Source of the DNA: Manduca sexta
Lineage: Eukaryota > Arthropoda > Insecta > Lepidoptera > Sphingidae
Direction: 5' to 3'
NCBI RefSeq assembly: GCF_014839805.1
Contig: NC_051116.1
Span: forward strand, 4,631,556 to 4,695,555
DNA: 64,000 bases
Shown here in pieces: positions 45,350 through 57,091 of the stretch. The notes below the pieces were generated by a model that worked only from the letters and a program-made list of their open reading frames with translations, was not told where the DNA came from and did no database searches. Position numbers and translations under genes: made by a program. Each line of letters starts with the position of its first letter. The stretch's first letter is position 1.

Positions 45350-46685
45350 GAATTTCGATAATTTCTTTAGGTTTCACTTAGCACAAAATTATTATTCACG
45401 ACAAAAATCCAAGAAACAGGTTCGACATCCCAAATATTCGCGTGGGTGAAACATTGACGTCATCACCAACCATCACAATTACCTTAGGTTTTTAAATCAT
45501 ATTCGAATTATGTTCTGAACACGCCTTAATGGCAACAGTTACTTACAATTTATTGCTTTGCACTTTCAATTTACTTGGTTTGTTTCTTATTGAAATCGTT
45601 ATTGCTAAGTTCATATTCAATGTTTCATTAAGTGCTTATTCGATTACTTGTATGTACTTGCAATAAAGCTTTGATTTTAATTTGTAAATCGTTACTTCAC
45701 TTTGGTTATAACATTCAAAATATTTCACCTATACAAGCCTTAATGAAATCAATTCCACCAAATGAGGTGTTGTTGAATTCATCCTAACTAATAAAATAAT
45801 AAGGCACGTGGAGTCGTAGCAAATATTCTTCTTGATTAAAATTTTATTCGTTTTTAGTTTGAGAAGAAATATCCCTGAATTTAAAATATTCAAAAAAACA
45901 ACTAACTAAATATTCAACACAATGTTGGTTTTAGTGGCTTAGGTTTGTTCTTTTATGAATACCCATTAAACTGTATAACACCTTTTCCTAGACTGGAAGA
46001 TTAAAAAAAAAAACAAAATAACAACTTCTTTCAACAATATTTTTTTATTTAAGGAAAAGTTTTTCCCTGTCTTCTATATTGCCAGCCCTGCAGGATCCAC
46101 GATTATGCCCTTCTCTTAATTTGTTAAACCTATATTTAAACTATTGTGGAGCGCAATTAATAAACTCATCTATTTCTAAAAAATAACTACTAAATATATC
46201 ACTGTATATTTCAATCCACGGATGTTGGTACTGACGTATTCTTTATCACTTAAGCATACAAAATTATCATAATAACATCTGTAAAAAAAAAACAATTTAA
46301 AGGTATTTCAATCAATGATGGCTTCATGTCAAGCATTATATTGAAGTATGGTCAATACTCGATGTCAACGTGTTCAATAAATAACTTTTATTGACTATTT
46401 TCTATAATATATTGCAAGATTACATAAAATTGCAATAACTTATAGGCATTTAAAGGCTACGTGGAATAATGCTTTAAGTATCGGCTGTTACTTTTATTGA
46501 GGACCGTTTTACAATAAATCTCAAAGGAATAAAATGCTACTAAAATATATTTGAAATAAAGGTGAATTTTGTTGCTAATGTGAAGTATTATGTTTAACAT
46601 GAGGCGTTTGTAAGATTACATTACTTTCTACGTTTTATTAAGCCCACATCAAAATATATTTTTTTTTAAATATTTTCGTTTATTA
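45350..46685. other. No gene seen; AT-rich
   Basis: No recognised repeat or coding sign over about 1.3 kb; one of the longer unique-looking stretches. Confidence 0.5.
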
Positions 46686-46689
46686 TAAT

Positions 46690-46905
46690 ACTAGCTTTTG
46701 CTCGCGGCTTCGGCCGCGTGAAGGAGTTTTCTAGGATAAATATCCCGCTATAACTATATTTTCCGGGATAAATTGCCTATAACCTTTCCAGGGTATTAAA
46801 CTATCTCCATACAAAATTTCATAAAAATCCATTCAGTAGATTTTGAGAAAATCGATAACAGACAGATAGGAAAGGGGACTTTTTTATAATATGTATAGAT
46901 TAATG
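46690..46905 (+). repeat. RET-H copy
   Basis: 'actagcttttgctcgcggct' to 'taatatgtatagattaatg', with 'ctatctccatacaaaatttc' and 'ccattcagtagattttgaga' between. Start and tail both present. 46910-47290 has nothing recognised. Confidence 0.8.
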
Positions 46906-47292
46906 TTTCGGTTCTTAGATTTAGAATACAATCATCAGTTTTGGCGTGATACGCGAACGCAATAGCTATAGCCTCACTTAGCAGCTTGCGACCGCGTATA
47001 CACAGACCTGTTAGGCCATTAACTTCATTTTATAACTCCAACTGATTACAACTTGTCAACAATCACAGGAAGCCATATTTGCCATTGTGTTCATATTGGC
47101 ATGACATCTTATCGATAAAGAATAAGATTTTACTACTTCGTTAGCTTCGATAGCTTACTATAAATCATGCAAAATCTTCATACTTGGCTCACGCTTAGCG
47201 ACAGAAATAGACAATAACTAATAGATTCTCACATACGATAGTCCTTTTAAATATTCCTTGGAATGAAACCAGATTTGAACCTATTTGTCGAT

Positions 47293-47527
47293 TTTTTATA
47301 CTTGAACGGTGAAGTGACCTCACTGCTCCTGACGGTAAGTGGAGTGTGGTTCAACAGAATGTCAACTGACGAGAGATGATTGCCCTCAGCAGTTGATACA
47401 ATTATGCCGGCCTGTTGGCCGGATAAACACAGGCTGATCCCGGAACGTGACACACTTACGTGGACCACTATGGCGGGTTTTAATACCTTGTCTCTATCCA
47501 GACGATTATAAAGAATATCCTACCACT
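47293..47527 (-). mobile_element. Rpt-D copy
   Basis: 'cggtgaagtgacctcactgc', 'gagtgtggttcaacagaatg', 'cagttgatacaattatgccg', 'cacaggctgatcccggaacg' and 'tctctatccagacgatta' in order. Confidence 0.8.
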
Positions 47528-47777
47528 TATTTTTAATGTTAATCATTGTGTCTAGATATAAGCACAAAATCCCATATTGACAATACAATCCTAGTTTAAG
47601 ATCATATTACCAATATCATAGACGTTATCATACAAAGTGGTTCTCAGATCTCTATCCGTAGAGGAAGCAATAAGCCTGTAGCCGGTACTTCGGCAGTTAC
47701 AAGACCGCTCAGGAAATACCAAATTGTTTTCGGTGCCTCTATAACGGTTCAGTGATTTATATCAATGCTATCTGGAT

Positions 47778-48094
47778 GCGGCGTTAGCCTCGTTGGATTG
47801 GGAACGGACTGCCAAGACGAATGTCCGCAGGTTCAAATCCCAAGGGCACACACCGCTGACTATTCTAAAATCATTTGTGTATTCTTTGTGAATTTATCGT
47901 TCGCTTTAACGGTAAAGGAAAACATCGTGAGGAAACCTGCACATCTGAGAATTTCGAAGGTGTATGAAGTCTACCAATCCGCACTGGGCCAGCGTGGTGG
48001 ACTAAGGCCTAATTCCTCTCAGTAGTAAAGGAGGCCCGTGCTCAGCAGTGGGCAAGTATAATATAATACAGGGCTAATATTATTATTATTGCAT
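47778..48094 (+). mobile_element. SINE-A, full length, with 13-bp target duplications
   Basis: Head gcggcgttagcctcgttgga, B-box ggttcaaatcc near 47830, (ATT)n tail. The 13-bp tatctggatgcgg stands at 47769-47781 and 48095-48107; the left copy overlaps the first bases of the SINE. About 15 bp are missing after 'cacatctgagaa' compared with others. Confidence 0.92.
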
Positions 48095-48524
48095 TATCTG
48101 GATGCGGTCGTATTGAGATTAACTTCCAATGATTATCTAAAATATTTCGATTAAATTTTTGTAATTTTATTTGTCTATGAAATGGGAGCTCAGTTGTCAA
48201 ATGGAGGTCTTCTGTTCAAATTTGATTTTTAAAGTTACATATCGCTCACTATTGCTAGATCGCATGTTAGATTTTATTAAATACGTTAGTAAAATTATTT
48301 TTTATTTAATATGTCGGAAATTAAAAACATTTTCATGTTGGTCAATATTAGTAAAGACAATAATTATACATACTTCACATTCAGGGTGATTGGATTTTTT
48401 TACTGAAAGAATCTGAATTATGTAGTTTATATAATTTAATTTGTACAAAAAATATAATATAGCACATTGTTGTAGTGTTCCAGCGAATTACTTTCTAAAA
48501 TTTCCAGAAGAATATCCAAGCTTG

Positions 48525-48835
48525 TTTTTTTATTGCTTTGAATGACGAGATGAGATTGCCGTTCGCCTGATGTTAATCGATACCAACGCCGATAAACAGT
48601 AGAAACACCATCCAACACCTTAAATTACAAAGTATTGTTTGGTATTCCACTGCGCTCGCCATCCTGAGACAAGAAGTGTTAAGTCTTAATGTATCCAGTA
48701 GTTACACTGGCAACAATATCCTTCGAACCAACACAACATTAACTACACACTGCTGCTTGACGGCAGAAATAGACAATGCGGTGGTACCTTCCCAGGCAGA
48801 CTCTCACATATGAGACCTACCACCAGTAAAACGTA
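48525..48835 (-). mobile_element. Rpt-E, full-length copy
   Basis: T run, 'cgttcgcctgatgttaatcg', 'cactgcgctcgccatcctga', 'gacggcagaaatagacaatg' and 'gagacctaccaccagtaaaa' in order. Confidence 0.82.
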
Positions 48836-48839
48836 CGTA

Positions 48840-49840
48840 GTCTGTCAAATCAGATCTGTATAGAGGTCAAAACATGCACTCTTTAAATGAACCTCATCAT
48901 TCTAACAATTCAAATATAGACCCTGATATAATGATATATGATTGTACTTTAAAATATTATTCCTAAGCACTCCCGTGGGAGGTCCAAACACTGATATCTC
49001 AGCCCATAGTACATATAAGTCAAATTCTTGACAACTTAGTCCATTATAGTTTGGTTTACGTCGTATTTCGTTCAAAAAAATAAAGTCTACAAAATAAATT
49101 CGCAGTACATTATTTCTTTGACCTAAACATATTTTTTGCTGGCCGATAGAGGTCTTCACGTACAAGTTATTTATGATACGGCACATTATGTGAATTTAGT
49201 TTTCTTGTTTATTATTTGAAACTATTATTTTTACTTTGTGTTTCTTAACATTTTTTATCAACATTTTTTGCTTCTATAATGTTTTATAGTCTTACTTTTT
49301 TAGAACTTGCCACAGATACGATGTTAAAAAATTATATTTAGATAGCCTAAACTTGACCTAGAATACTGGATTATTTTTATGATTCAGAAGTAATTAAATA
49401 AAGTATAATAAATTAGTAGAAAATAAAGTCTTTACATGGAAATAAAAATAATAAAAAAGTAAGATGAATAGAGTATAGTAATAGAACACAAATCAGCGAT
49501 TTTAAGAATTCTTTTCCGTCTGTTTGATTTTTGTTTATTTGTTAGCCCACATCTTCGAAATTACTTAAGGATTTCATGAAGTTTTCACAGAGTATAAATA
49601 GGAACGGAATATAGGTTTTATTTCATCAAAATCGTGTCTCGAAAAAGCTATCCACGCGTAAGAAGCTATCCACATCTAGTTAAAAATAAAATGGTATATA
49701 TTTTTATTTTTTAATAATAACAACTACTACAATTAACTAGCGTTAACTCAAAAATAATACGGTTTAAATATCAGTGCCGAAAAGTGAAATTTTCCGAAAG
49801 CGGACCCGACACCACATACAGATATTATATATATTATATT
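48840..49840. other. No gene seen; AT-rich
   Basis: A 94-codon minus-strand open frame (48902-49186) has no recognised motif. No repeats noted. Confidence 0.45.
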
Positions 49841-49845
49841 ATATA

Positions 49846-50245
49846 CAGGGTCATTTTGACATCGCGTTACTAAATGAAACCATATACTTATCTGCTTGGA
49901 AATAACACTTTCTATAAAGTTACTTGAGTGCTGGATATATTATAATAAAAAAGTGTAAGTTTCGAACAAAATAAATATTATTAAAAAGTAATTTTAATTT
50001 TACACGCCTTAACTGCTACTCTAAGAGAATTCGTTGCAGCGGCAATATCATACTTTCAGTCAGTAACATACTCACCCATACGCCATATTCGCATTAAATT
50101 ACAAAATGTAAAAAAAATCAGAAAACAAAAATAAGTATTTTTGGTGAAAATATTCGTTATTAATGGATGATATTTGGCACAATGTCGGTAAAGGTGAAGA
50201 CGAGTAAGAGGTTTCATTTAGTAACACATTGTCAAAATGACCCTG
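49846..50245 (+). mobile_element. MITE-F, 400 bp, both ends intact
   Basis: TA, CAGGGTCATTTTGACATCGC ... 'cattgtcaaaatgaccctg', TA. Inverted ends pair for about 37 bp ('gtttcatttagtaacac' with 'gcgttactaaatgaaac'). Type copy of the family. No transposase, so a mariner-type enzyme in trans is inferred. Confidence 0.9.
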
Positions 50246-50425
50246 TAAAGGTATATTCTTTTGTTATATCGGGTGCAATGAATGCAGTCTACAAATCGTT
50301 CTAATGATAATTAGATTCTATATAAATTCTACATAAGACAGAAGGAATTAGGTTATGTGGACCATTCGCCACTATGAGACGTCATACTTTACGTATCATT
50401 CCCAAATTAAATATACAATCTATAT

Positions 50426-50560
50426 ACAGAGTCATTTCGACATTGCGTTACTAAATGAAACCACAGGTTCGTGGTGACCTCTGCTAACACCGTGCAAAAG
50501 ATTATTCATAAGTAACGTATATTTACGTCAATAATCCCGATTTTAGATTTATGGTTTTTT
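50426..50560 (-). repeat. MITE-F, single end
   Basis: 'cagagtcatttcgacattgc' end followed by 'gacctctgctaacaccgtgc', which is the reverse of the internal 'gtcagcaaaggtgaag' side. Broken off at about 50560. Confidence 0.7.
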
Positions 50561-50564
50561 GATC

Positions 50565-51462
50565 ACGCTGTCTCTTAACGCGCTTAACTGAAGTGAATGA
50601 ACTACGTCACAGCTGATGATATTATTACCGAACCTATAGGGTTCAGAAGGTCAGCTCACAAATGAACTCCCAATACGTTCACTGACTTGGTTGCAACAGT
50701 TCATTGAGTCAATAATTAATTACTACAAAAAATATTTCGTCAATTATAAACGTTATTTTCGTTAATAAAATAGTTTTCTTACCAAAAAAGTTACCTACAT
50801 AATTCCTAAAGTTACAAGATTTAAATCTATTGGTATCGTATTTTTTTAAAATTCTACATGATATTCCGACATTTATTTTAATTCCAACATTAATATTTCG
50901 GTTTGTCATAATATCTAAAAGAAGACTACGTACACATTACCGAACGTCATATTATGCTTTCTGTACCATTTCTTTGCTATGGCAATACGTCCGAGTCTTT
51001 GACCGAGTGAAAAGAGCGCGCGATTATTCAATACAATAGTCGTACTCTTTCTCGCCTAAACTAGCAATGTTGTCAGTATAAACCTTTTTACCAAAAAGCT
51101 TGCTAAAACGACACAGCATTTCAAAAATTCTGATATTAGATTTTTTTTTTATTACATGATGTTCTAACAGATTTAACACACAATTGTATTACAAAATAAA
51201 ATAAGTAATGATTTATGATGAAATGATTAATGAAAGGTCTACCTAATTAAAATAATACACAGCAATATTTTAGTATTTTTAAAACATTATTTTAAGTAAT
51301 AAAGTATAATAGAGATTTTGGATTCAGTCACTAATTTTCAATAGGCATACGGGGTATAAAATAAACAAGATATTGCACAATAAGTTAATAATAAAAAAAG
51401 TTTGGTAACACTGCGAAGGCACGTGTTAGTTGTAAAACTCTGGCTCGTCAAATATCGTGTAC
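50565..51462. other. No gene seen
   Basis: No recognised repeat, but 'gtctcttaacgcgcttaact' to 'cattgagtcaataattaatt' (50570-50720) contains short reversed pairs and may be a worn TIR element. Confidence 0.4.
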
Positions 51463-51470
51463 CTCCAGAC

Positions 51471-51905
51471 TAGTGTTGCCAGGGTCAATTTGTTTAAAAA
51501 TCAAGACGGTAAAACAAATCGAGATTTAGTGTTGTAGATCGGGACATAAAAAAAGCAAGTATTTTTTTAAAATTTAAGTTTTATGTATTGCGTTTTACAA
51601 AAATATCACTGCAAGTCATGCTAAAGTTGCGTTTTATTTGGATTTCTGTTTTAACATCGAAGCACAGATCGCCGGGTAGTCGCATCTCTAAGCAAAAGAA
51701 TAAAACAAAACTGTACCTTCAGCGCTAGTGAGATGATACTTGCTATTTTGATTGCATTGTCGCACTCAACACAGTGATGAATTCGTAGTTTATTTTTTCA
51801 TAATACTTAATGGTTTTAATAATTTTATTGGTGCAAAACGGGTCACGTCCCCAGAACCCTAAAATTCGGGACATCCCGCGCAAATCGGGACATCAGGCAA
51901 CACTA
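51471..51905. mobile_element. Non-autonomous hAT element with 8-bp target duplication
   Basis: Inverted ends TAGTGTTGCC...GGCAACACTA, matching the TA(A/G)NG rule of hAT termini. The 8-bp ctccagac stands immediately before (51463-51470) and after (51906-51913). Length 435 bp, no transposase. The inner 'gtcccgattt'-like phrases near both ends ('cgggacataaaa', 'aaatcgggacatc') extend the partial symmetry. Confidence 0.9.
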
Positions 51906-52102
51906 CTCCAGACTACTACATTTGGGGAATTCGCTAACCTCGTGTGTCGCGTGTTGGTCGGTAAGGCACAAAGATATTTAAAGTGGTCCCCTAAATGCGA
52001 CCTTAACACGTATAAAATAGAGTCTATTTTTAGAAATATTGTCATTTTGAATATTTTACGATCGCGAAGTTGCATCGTTGACGCGTACGCGAAACTGAAC
52101 TA

Positions 52103-52840
52103 ATAGTCCATTGAAAAGTTACATTTGGGGTTGCGTTTTTTAGAGGACGCAATTTTATTTTTTAGAAGTGTAGGGGGGGGGGTCAGTGTAAAGCTACAGC
52201 CAAGTTTGTGGGGTCGCCACCCTTGTCCCACGGCCGCCATCTTGGGTTGAAATGGTTTTACGATGTATCTCTTAAACTATTTATCTAACAAAAAATTATA
52301 AACATTTTTGTTGCAAATTAAATTCTCTACAACTTTGGTCCAGTAACTTTTGTCGTAGAACTATAAATAAAAAGTTATAAGCAAAAATGTTAAGCAATTG
52401 CTTCATCTGTCCCAAAGCGATTCAGGATCCAAGTAATTCGCGTACAAGCCGACAACCGCGGGTTTGTGTTGTACGTATTATGAACCTTATAAACACACGT
52501 TCTGATGACGTTGCAATGGACATTGCTTAACATTGAATTTCTTAACATTTTCGCTTATAACTTTTTATTTATAGTTCTACGACAAAAGTTACTAGACCAA
52601 AGTTGTAGAGAATTTAATTTGCAACAAAAATGTTTATACATTTTTTTGTCAGATAAATAGTTTAAGAGATACATCGTAAAACCATTTCAAACCAAGATGG
52701 CGGCCGTGGGACAAGGGTGGCGACCCCACAAACTTGGTTTTAGCTTAACACTGACCCCCCCTACACTTCTAAAAAATAAAATTGCGTCCTCTAAAAAACG
52801 CAAGGTAAGGCCTAAAAAATGTAACATTTCAATGGACTAT
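52103..52840. mobile_element. Large foldback element, ~300-bp arms
   Basis: The outermost 10 bp (atagtccatt / aatggactat) are inverted repeats, and the arms stay aligned inward through 'gcgttttttagaggacgcaa', 'gtggggtcgccacccttgtc', 'tctcttaaactatttatct' and 'ttttatttatagttctacga' until about 52400 and from about 52540. The unpaired centre is about 140 bp. No coding. The right arm carries a small extra segment ('ggtaaggcctaaaaa'). Confidence 0.9.
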
Positions 52841-52909
52841 AATCACAATCTATTGATTATGTTTCTAGCGGGGGCTGTCATTACGATTTTAATGTGGATT
52901 TATGAATTT

Positions 52910-53025
52910 GCGATAGGTACTGAATGGAAAAATCCAATATCATTTTGTCCGACCCGGGATTCGATCCCGTGACCTTAGCAAAGCATCCGTACTATAATAC
53001 AACTGAGGCACCGAGGTAGTCACAA
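52910..53025 (-). repeat. SINE-B head (tRNA-like) fragment
   Basis: 'gacccgggattcgatcccgt' is a well-kept reversed B-box and the end 'gaggcaccgaggtagtc' is the 5' head. The body is truncated after 'ccaatatcattttg'. Not an active tRNA: no matching acceptor stem. Confidence 0.75.
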
Positions 53026-53029
53026 ATTA

Positions 53030-53540
53030 ACTCTATTAAAAATACTTTGAAGTATGAAACAACTTTTAAAGGAACAAGCAATCTACAAATCATTAGGTAT
53101 TGGTAAAAGCATTTACTATTTTAAAAACATGTTAAGATACCTATTGGGACGTCGCGCCGTGACGCATCCCGTCGCTCGACATTTTTACCTAAAACTATCA
53201 CATTACCTAATTATTATTAAGATTGTAACTTCATTATTAATTGTTCGTGTGAATTGCCAGACTTGCAGAATGATATTTTATTGTTATGAGTGTTATAAAT
53301 CTAACCGTTGAACATATTTATTATAACTACTTATCTACTAAAATGGATGAACTACCTACATTAGAATGTGTGTGTTTTGATTTAAAAGAATGAAACCACT
53401 TTAAAATTACGGAAATCATGTGTTATGTGTACCTAACATATGCAGTTGTGGTTATTTGATTAGTGTCGTTTGCTTATGATGATAGTTTGAGCATAGAAAA
53501 TATTGTAATGAAATGTGATGATTAATGCGTGATGTTTATG
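53030..53540. other. No gene seen
   Basis: AT-rich. The 85-codon open frame at 53054-53311 has no recognised motif. Confidence 0.45.
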
Positions 53541-53542
53541 TT

Positions 53543-53697
53543 GGCGTTGGATGTCCACCTGCAAGGTGGACAGACGACTTGATAAACGTCGCGGGAACAC
53601 ATTGGATGCAGGCAGCTTTCGACAGGTCCGTCTGGAAATATTTAGGGGAGGCCTATGTTCAACAGTGGACTTTATGTGGCTGATGATGATAATGATG
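53543..53697 (+). pseudogene. RTE-type LINE C-terminal remnant with (TGA)n tail
   Basis: Frame at 53558 reads PARWTDDLINVAGTHWMQAA, then WKYLGEAYVQQWTLCG and a stop at 53681-53683, followed by TGATGA repeats. This is the end of the apurinic-endonuclease/RT polyprotein of RTE-clade LINEs. The rest of the ORF is absent (5' truncated). The tail type matches the SINE-A copy at 43303. Confidence 0.85.
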
Positions 53698-53709
53698 TTT
53701 AGGTATGTG

Positions 53710-53900
53710 GCTTTTTGTAACGTCGGCGTAGCGTCGTCGCTGCTGGTCTAATTGTTGATTGAGTGATGTGGCACGACACAAAACCCTAGGTAGTTAGACC
53801 GACGACATCAGCTGTTCGGTTGCAGCGCGGCGCGCGCGGTGCGACGAACTACCCTTGCGCTCCGAGTGTGCATCACTTGTTCGTGTGCGTGAGCATAATA
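53710..53900. other. Short CG-rich block
   Basis: Dense CG run around 53826-53850 ('gcgcggcgcgcgcggtgcga'). No repeat family recognised. Could be a regulatory island or part of the adjoining LINE. Confidence 0.35.
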
Positions 53901-53914
53901 TTATCAATGAATTT

Positions 53915-54118
53915 GTGCGATGTTGCCGCTCCGACGAATTCTAGTATAGTAGTAGTGGCAAAGGGTGTGTAAAAATAAAATTACTACTTGAATATTTATT
54001 TTGTTTGAAAATTTTACTTTTTTGTTTTTGACCTTAGGTTAGAGTAACTTATAGTAAACTGCTTCTTTCAAGATGACTTTCTCGCAGTTAAATTTAAGTC
54101 TAGGGTTACAAAATGACC
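53915..54118 (-). mobile_element. MITE-F, one end
   Basis: 'gcgatgttgccgctccgacg', 'tttgtttgaaaattttactt' and the terminal 'tacaaaatgaccctgta'. The other end is missing. Abuts a Helitron. Confidence 0.72.
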
Positions 54119-54382
54119 CTGTATATAAAAAAATTAATCCCTATTTCCCTTGGTCACGTCATCACGCGTGAACGGCTGGACCGATTTCTCAATTTTTTTT
54201 TGTTGTGTTTGTTATTGTCATATGAAAGAAAAAAATCAAAAAATTGCGCGTAAAATTAGAAAATTTAACGAAAATATTAATTTTATATAACTGTCAATTG
54301 TTTGAAATGACTGTCAGCGATTGCCAGAATGCGCGCTGCAAATTCATAGTTAAGACGGGGCAACGTCTGTCAGGTCAGCTAG
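54117..54382 (+). mobile_element. HEL: short non-autonomous Helitron, copy 4
   Basis: Start is shared with the end of MITE-F ('ctgtatataaaa'), so the TC cannot be seen. Body 'tcccttggtcacgtcatcac', hairpin 'agacggggcaacgtct', end CTAG before T. Closest to copy 1 in its middle part ('aattgcgcg', 'aacgaaaatatt'). Confidence 0.8.
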
Positions 54383-54677
54383 TTAGAAATATAATAATAC
54401 AAGCCTGCAAAACGACCCAATTTTCCACCTAAACGAAACCCAAACTAACCATTTCGTACAAAAGCTCAAAATGAACATACTTTCTAACATCTTGTTATCG
54501 AGAATCACTTACGAAGCATTCCAATCTGGAATTGGGGTTAAACCGCAAAAGTATGTTCATGTACTTAAAGTAGTGGTTCCGTAGCAAATTACGACTTTCA
54601 CTGAACATTGACACGATAATTGAAATATTTTACGATTGTGTGTTGCAAATGCTCCTGCAATAGCCACTACTTATACC

Positions 54678-55137
54678 AAGGTCAGAGGGCCTTATTCCGT
54701 CTACGGAGGCAAATCCATCTTTTTGCAATAACAGGCGTTCTAATCGAAGAACAGCTTTAGATAAACAAAATGCTTTATTCATCACATAGGCGAACATAGT
54801 TGCAATTATAATAAGTCAAGGCACATGAGAATTTTTAACTACATAAACAAAAGTCGCTTATATAACTAAATATTTATTAGACATCAAATAAATGAAAGAT
54901 TATAAATTAGGTATACAAAGAAGCCAACTCGGGCTGGCAGGAAAGTTAAAATAACAAAAGAATAAAAGAAACAAAATCTTTGACCTCCTTCAATAATCTT
55001 TGATAGATATATAGGTAAAAGCGCCTAAAAATCCATATTTACCTAAATCTTCTACGAAAGCTGTACTTCGATTAGAACGCCCGTAATTGCAAAAAGACCG
55101 ATTTACCTCCGTAGACGGAATAGGGCCCCCTGACCTT
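54678..55137. mobile_element. Inverted-repeat element with ~80-bp TIRs
   Basis: Left arm 54678-54758 starts AAGGTCAGAGGGCCTTATTC and right arm 55057-55137 ends with its mirror GGGCCCCCTGACCTT; 'tctacggaggcaaat' and 'cgttctaatcgaag' pair as well. The centre holds the repeat shared with 22495-22650 and a block shared with 25477. No transposase. Superfamily not assigned. Confidence 0.88.
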
Positions 55138-55394
55138 AAAGAAACAAAAAAATATTTTGAGGTCATATCACTAGGTTCCTCATAATAAGCGAAGATCCTT
55201 CTGTGTAGGCTTAAGTACCACTGTAATGTCTAACTCAGCCGCCAGCCAACAAAATGCATGCTCTGTTTTACCACGACCCTACGTTTATTAGCCTAGCAAG
55301 GGCTGGCTTATTCAAACATACCAGACTTTTGGGTGAGCTCTTCAGGCGCTCACAACTCTTGGTGCAGGTAATGTTGTGTTCTGATTTAAAGAAC

Positions 55395-55570
55395 ATTGTA
55401 GCCAGTAATTATTGGGCATTATGAGACTTAGCATCTTAAGTCATAGGATGACGAGCGCTGTTACTATATACAGGTCTTTGAAATTCATACTTCTATGATG
55501 TTGCTTCGGTTTATGAACGGTCGTGTCGCTTTCAATCAAACAAACGGCTTGTTCGTCTCATTATTAAAAA
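55395..55570 (+). repeat. Rpt-E, worn copy
   Basis: 'gagacttagcatcttaagtc', 'ataggatgacgagcgc', 'gaacggtcgtgtcgctttca' and 'ggcttgttcgtctcattatt' in Rpt-E order. 55571-55930 has nothing recognised. Confidence 0.6.
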
Positions 55571-55934
55571 CACAATGTGTGATGTTGCTCCTTTCTGATC
55601 GGTTTTATCCCTTTCAATCAAATAAGAAGCTAGCTTGTCTCATAATTAAAAAAAAAAAAACAAGAACAGATTACGTGGTGACAATTATAATTTAAGCAAC
55701 ATACTGAATATTTTCCATGTCAACTGATTGCAACTTTGTCTCGGGTATAGATCTAATGACCTCAGTTACATATCTAAAGATTCAATCAACGCCAAGGTTT
55801 TCCCATGGCGAACTGATCTCCAATCCGGCCGCGTGGGAGGACGAGATTCCTCTGCCATGACGGACGTAACGGTTTTGTCCAAGGCATTTGTATGATGTTG
55901 GGTAAGTTATTTGCTTAAGGCTATTGATACTTAC

Positions 55935-56275
55935 ATTTTCACCGGCACAGCAAATTGATCCTTCTGCACTTGATAATAAGCGGAGTAGTATCCAGGCAGA
56001 GTATTGACTATTGACTGATGAGAGATGATTATTCCTTGCAGTTAAAATATGTAAAAAAATTATGGATTTTAGAATATGAGTATAATGTAACGTCATGGAG
56101 ATGTTTTCTGTTAAATACGTTCTTTTTAAAGGGAATGGTAAATTGACCCTTCTGTACTTGATGGTAAGTGGAGTATGGTCCAGAGTGTCGACTGATGAGA
56201 GATGATCATTTCTCGCAATTAAAGTATGTTGATATTGTATGGATTTAAGAATAAGGTAATAGTGATATAAGGTCA
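55935..56275 (-). repeat. Two tandem Rpt-D-like fragments
   Basis: 'cagcaaattgatccttctgc' ... 'tgactgatgagagatgatta' at 55945-56040 and 'ggtaaattgacccttctgta' ... 'tgtcgactgatgagagatga' at 56138-56205. Both continue into 'aaagtatgt' and 'atggattt' phrases, so they share a subtype and were probably duplicated together. Confidence 0.65.
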
Positions 56276-56350
56276 GGGAGCCCTATTCCATCTATTGGAG
56301 CGTAGAATGTGTGTAAATGCTGTAGATGGAACAGGGACTCTAGACCTTAA
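56274..56350. repeat. Small palindrome related to the 54678 TIR
   Basis: AAGGTCAGGGAGCCCTATTC ... GGAACAGGGACTCTAGACCTT; both edges match the terminal motif of the 54678-55137 element, but only 77 bp in total. It may be an internally deleted relative. Confidence 0.7.
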
Positions 56351-56604
56351 TTCAACTTTAGGTTTGAAATTACTGAGAATTTTGCGGATTTTTATTCTGT
56401 TGGTACGTATTTTTAAAAGTTTTGCAAAATTCAGTGACAAAGATGATCTCTCTTAAGCGCTGTATGATTAGGGAAATTCATACAAACTGGTTAATACTGT
56501 CAATGTGAAAGTAAGTCGGTTATACGTCTAAACAACGAACGCGATTTTGATAAAGGTACGGAATGAGATTAAACCCAAAGAAGGGTGCGGGCTACTTTCA
56601 TAAA

Positions 56605-56911
56605 TATTTGTCACTCACTGTCCCACCGTTGGGCACGAGCGTCCTCTACTACTGAGAGGGATTAGGGCCTTAGTCCACCACGTTGGCCCAGTACTAATTG
56701 GTAGACTTCACACACCCTCGAAAATTCCTATAGAGAATTTCTCAACTATGCAGGTTTCCTCACGATGTTTTCCTTCACCGTTAAAGCAAGCGATAATTGA
56801 CAAGCAATACACACATATTTTTTTAGAATAGTCAGAGGTGTACCCTTGGGATTTGAACCTGCGGACATTCGTCTCGGCAGTTCGTTCCACAACCAACTAG
56901 GCTAACGTTGC
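56605..56911 (-). mobile_element. SINE-A, tail lost
   Basis: 'ctgtcccaccgttgggcacg', 'gtttcctcacgatgttttcc', reversed B-box 'gggatttgaacc' near 56848-56859 and head ending 'ctaggctaacgttgc'. The (ATT)n tail is missing. Confidence 0.85.
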
Positions 56912-57091
56912 TTTGTGAATAAAGCATGTTAATTTTATTTTTTTTATTTCATAACATATTAAGAATAGGCATATTGTGAAATAAGTAAATGTACGACTAT
57001 GATTGCTCAAGCCTATTGCTAACAATCAATTGTTGAGGTTAACGTCATTATATTTGGCATTTCAATATATCTGCAGTTAAGTAATAAATCC

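Noticed and set aside
52910..53025. Functional tRNA gene
   Set aside because: Only the B-box and part of the head are present and SINE-B body sequence follows; the same applies to the other B-box hits at 10740, 27700 and 30710.
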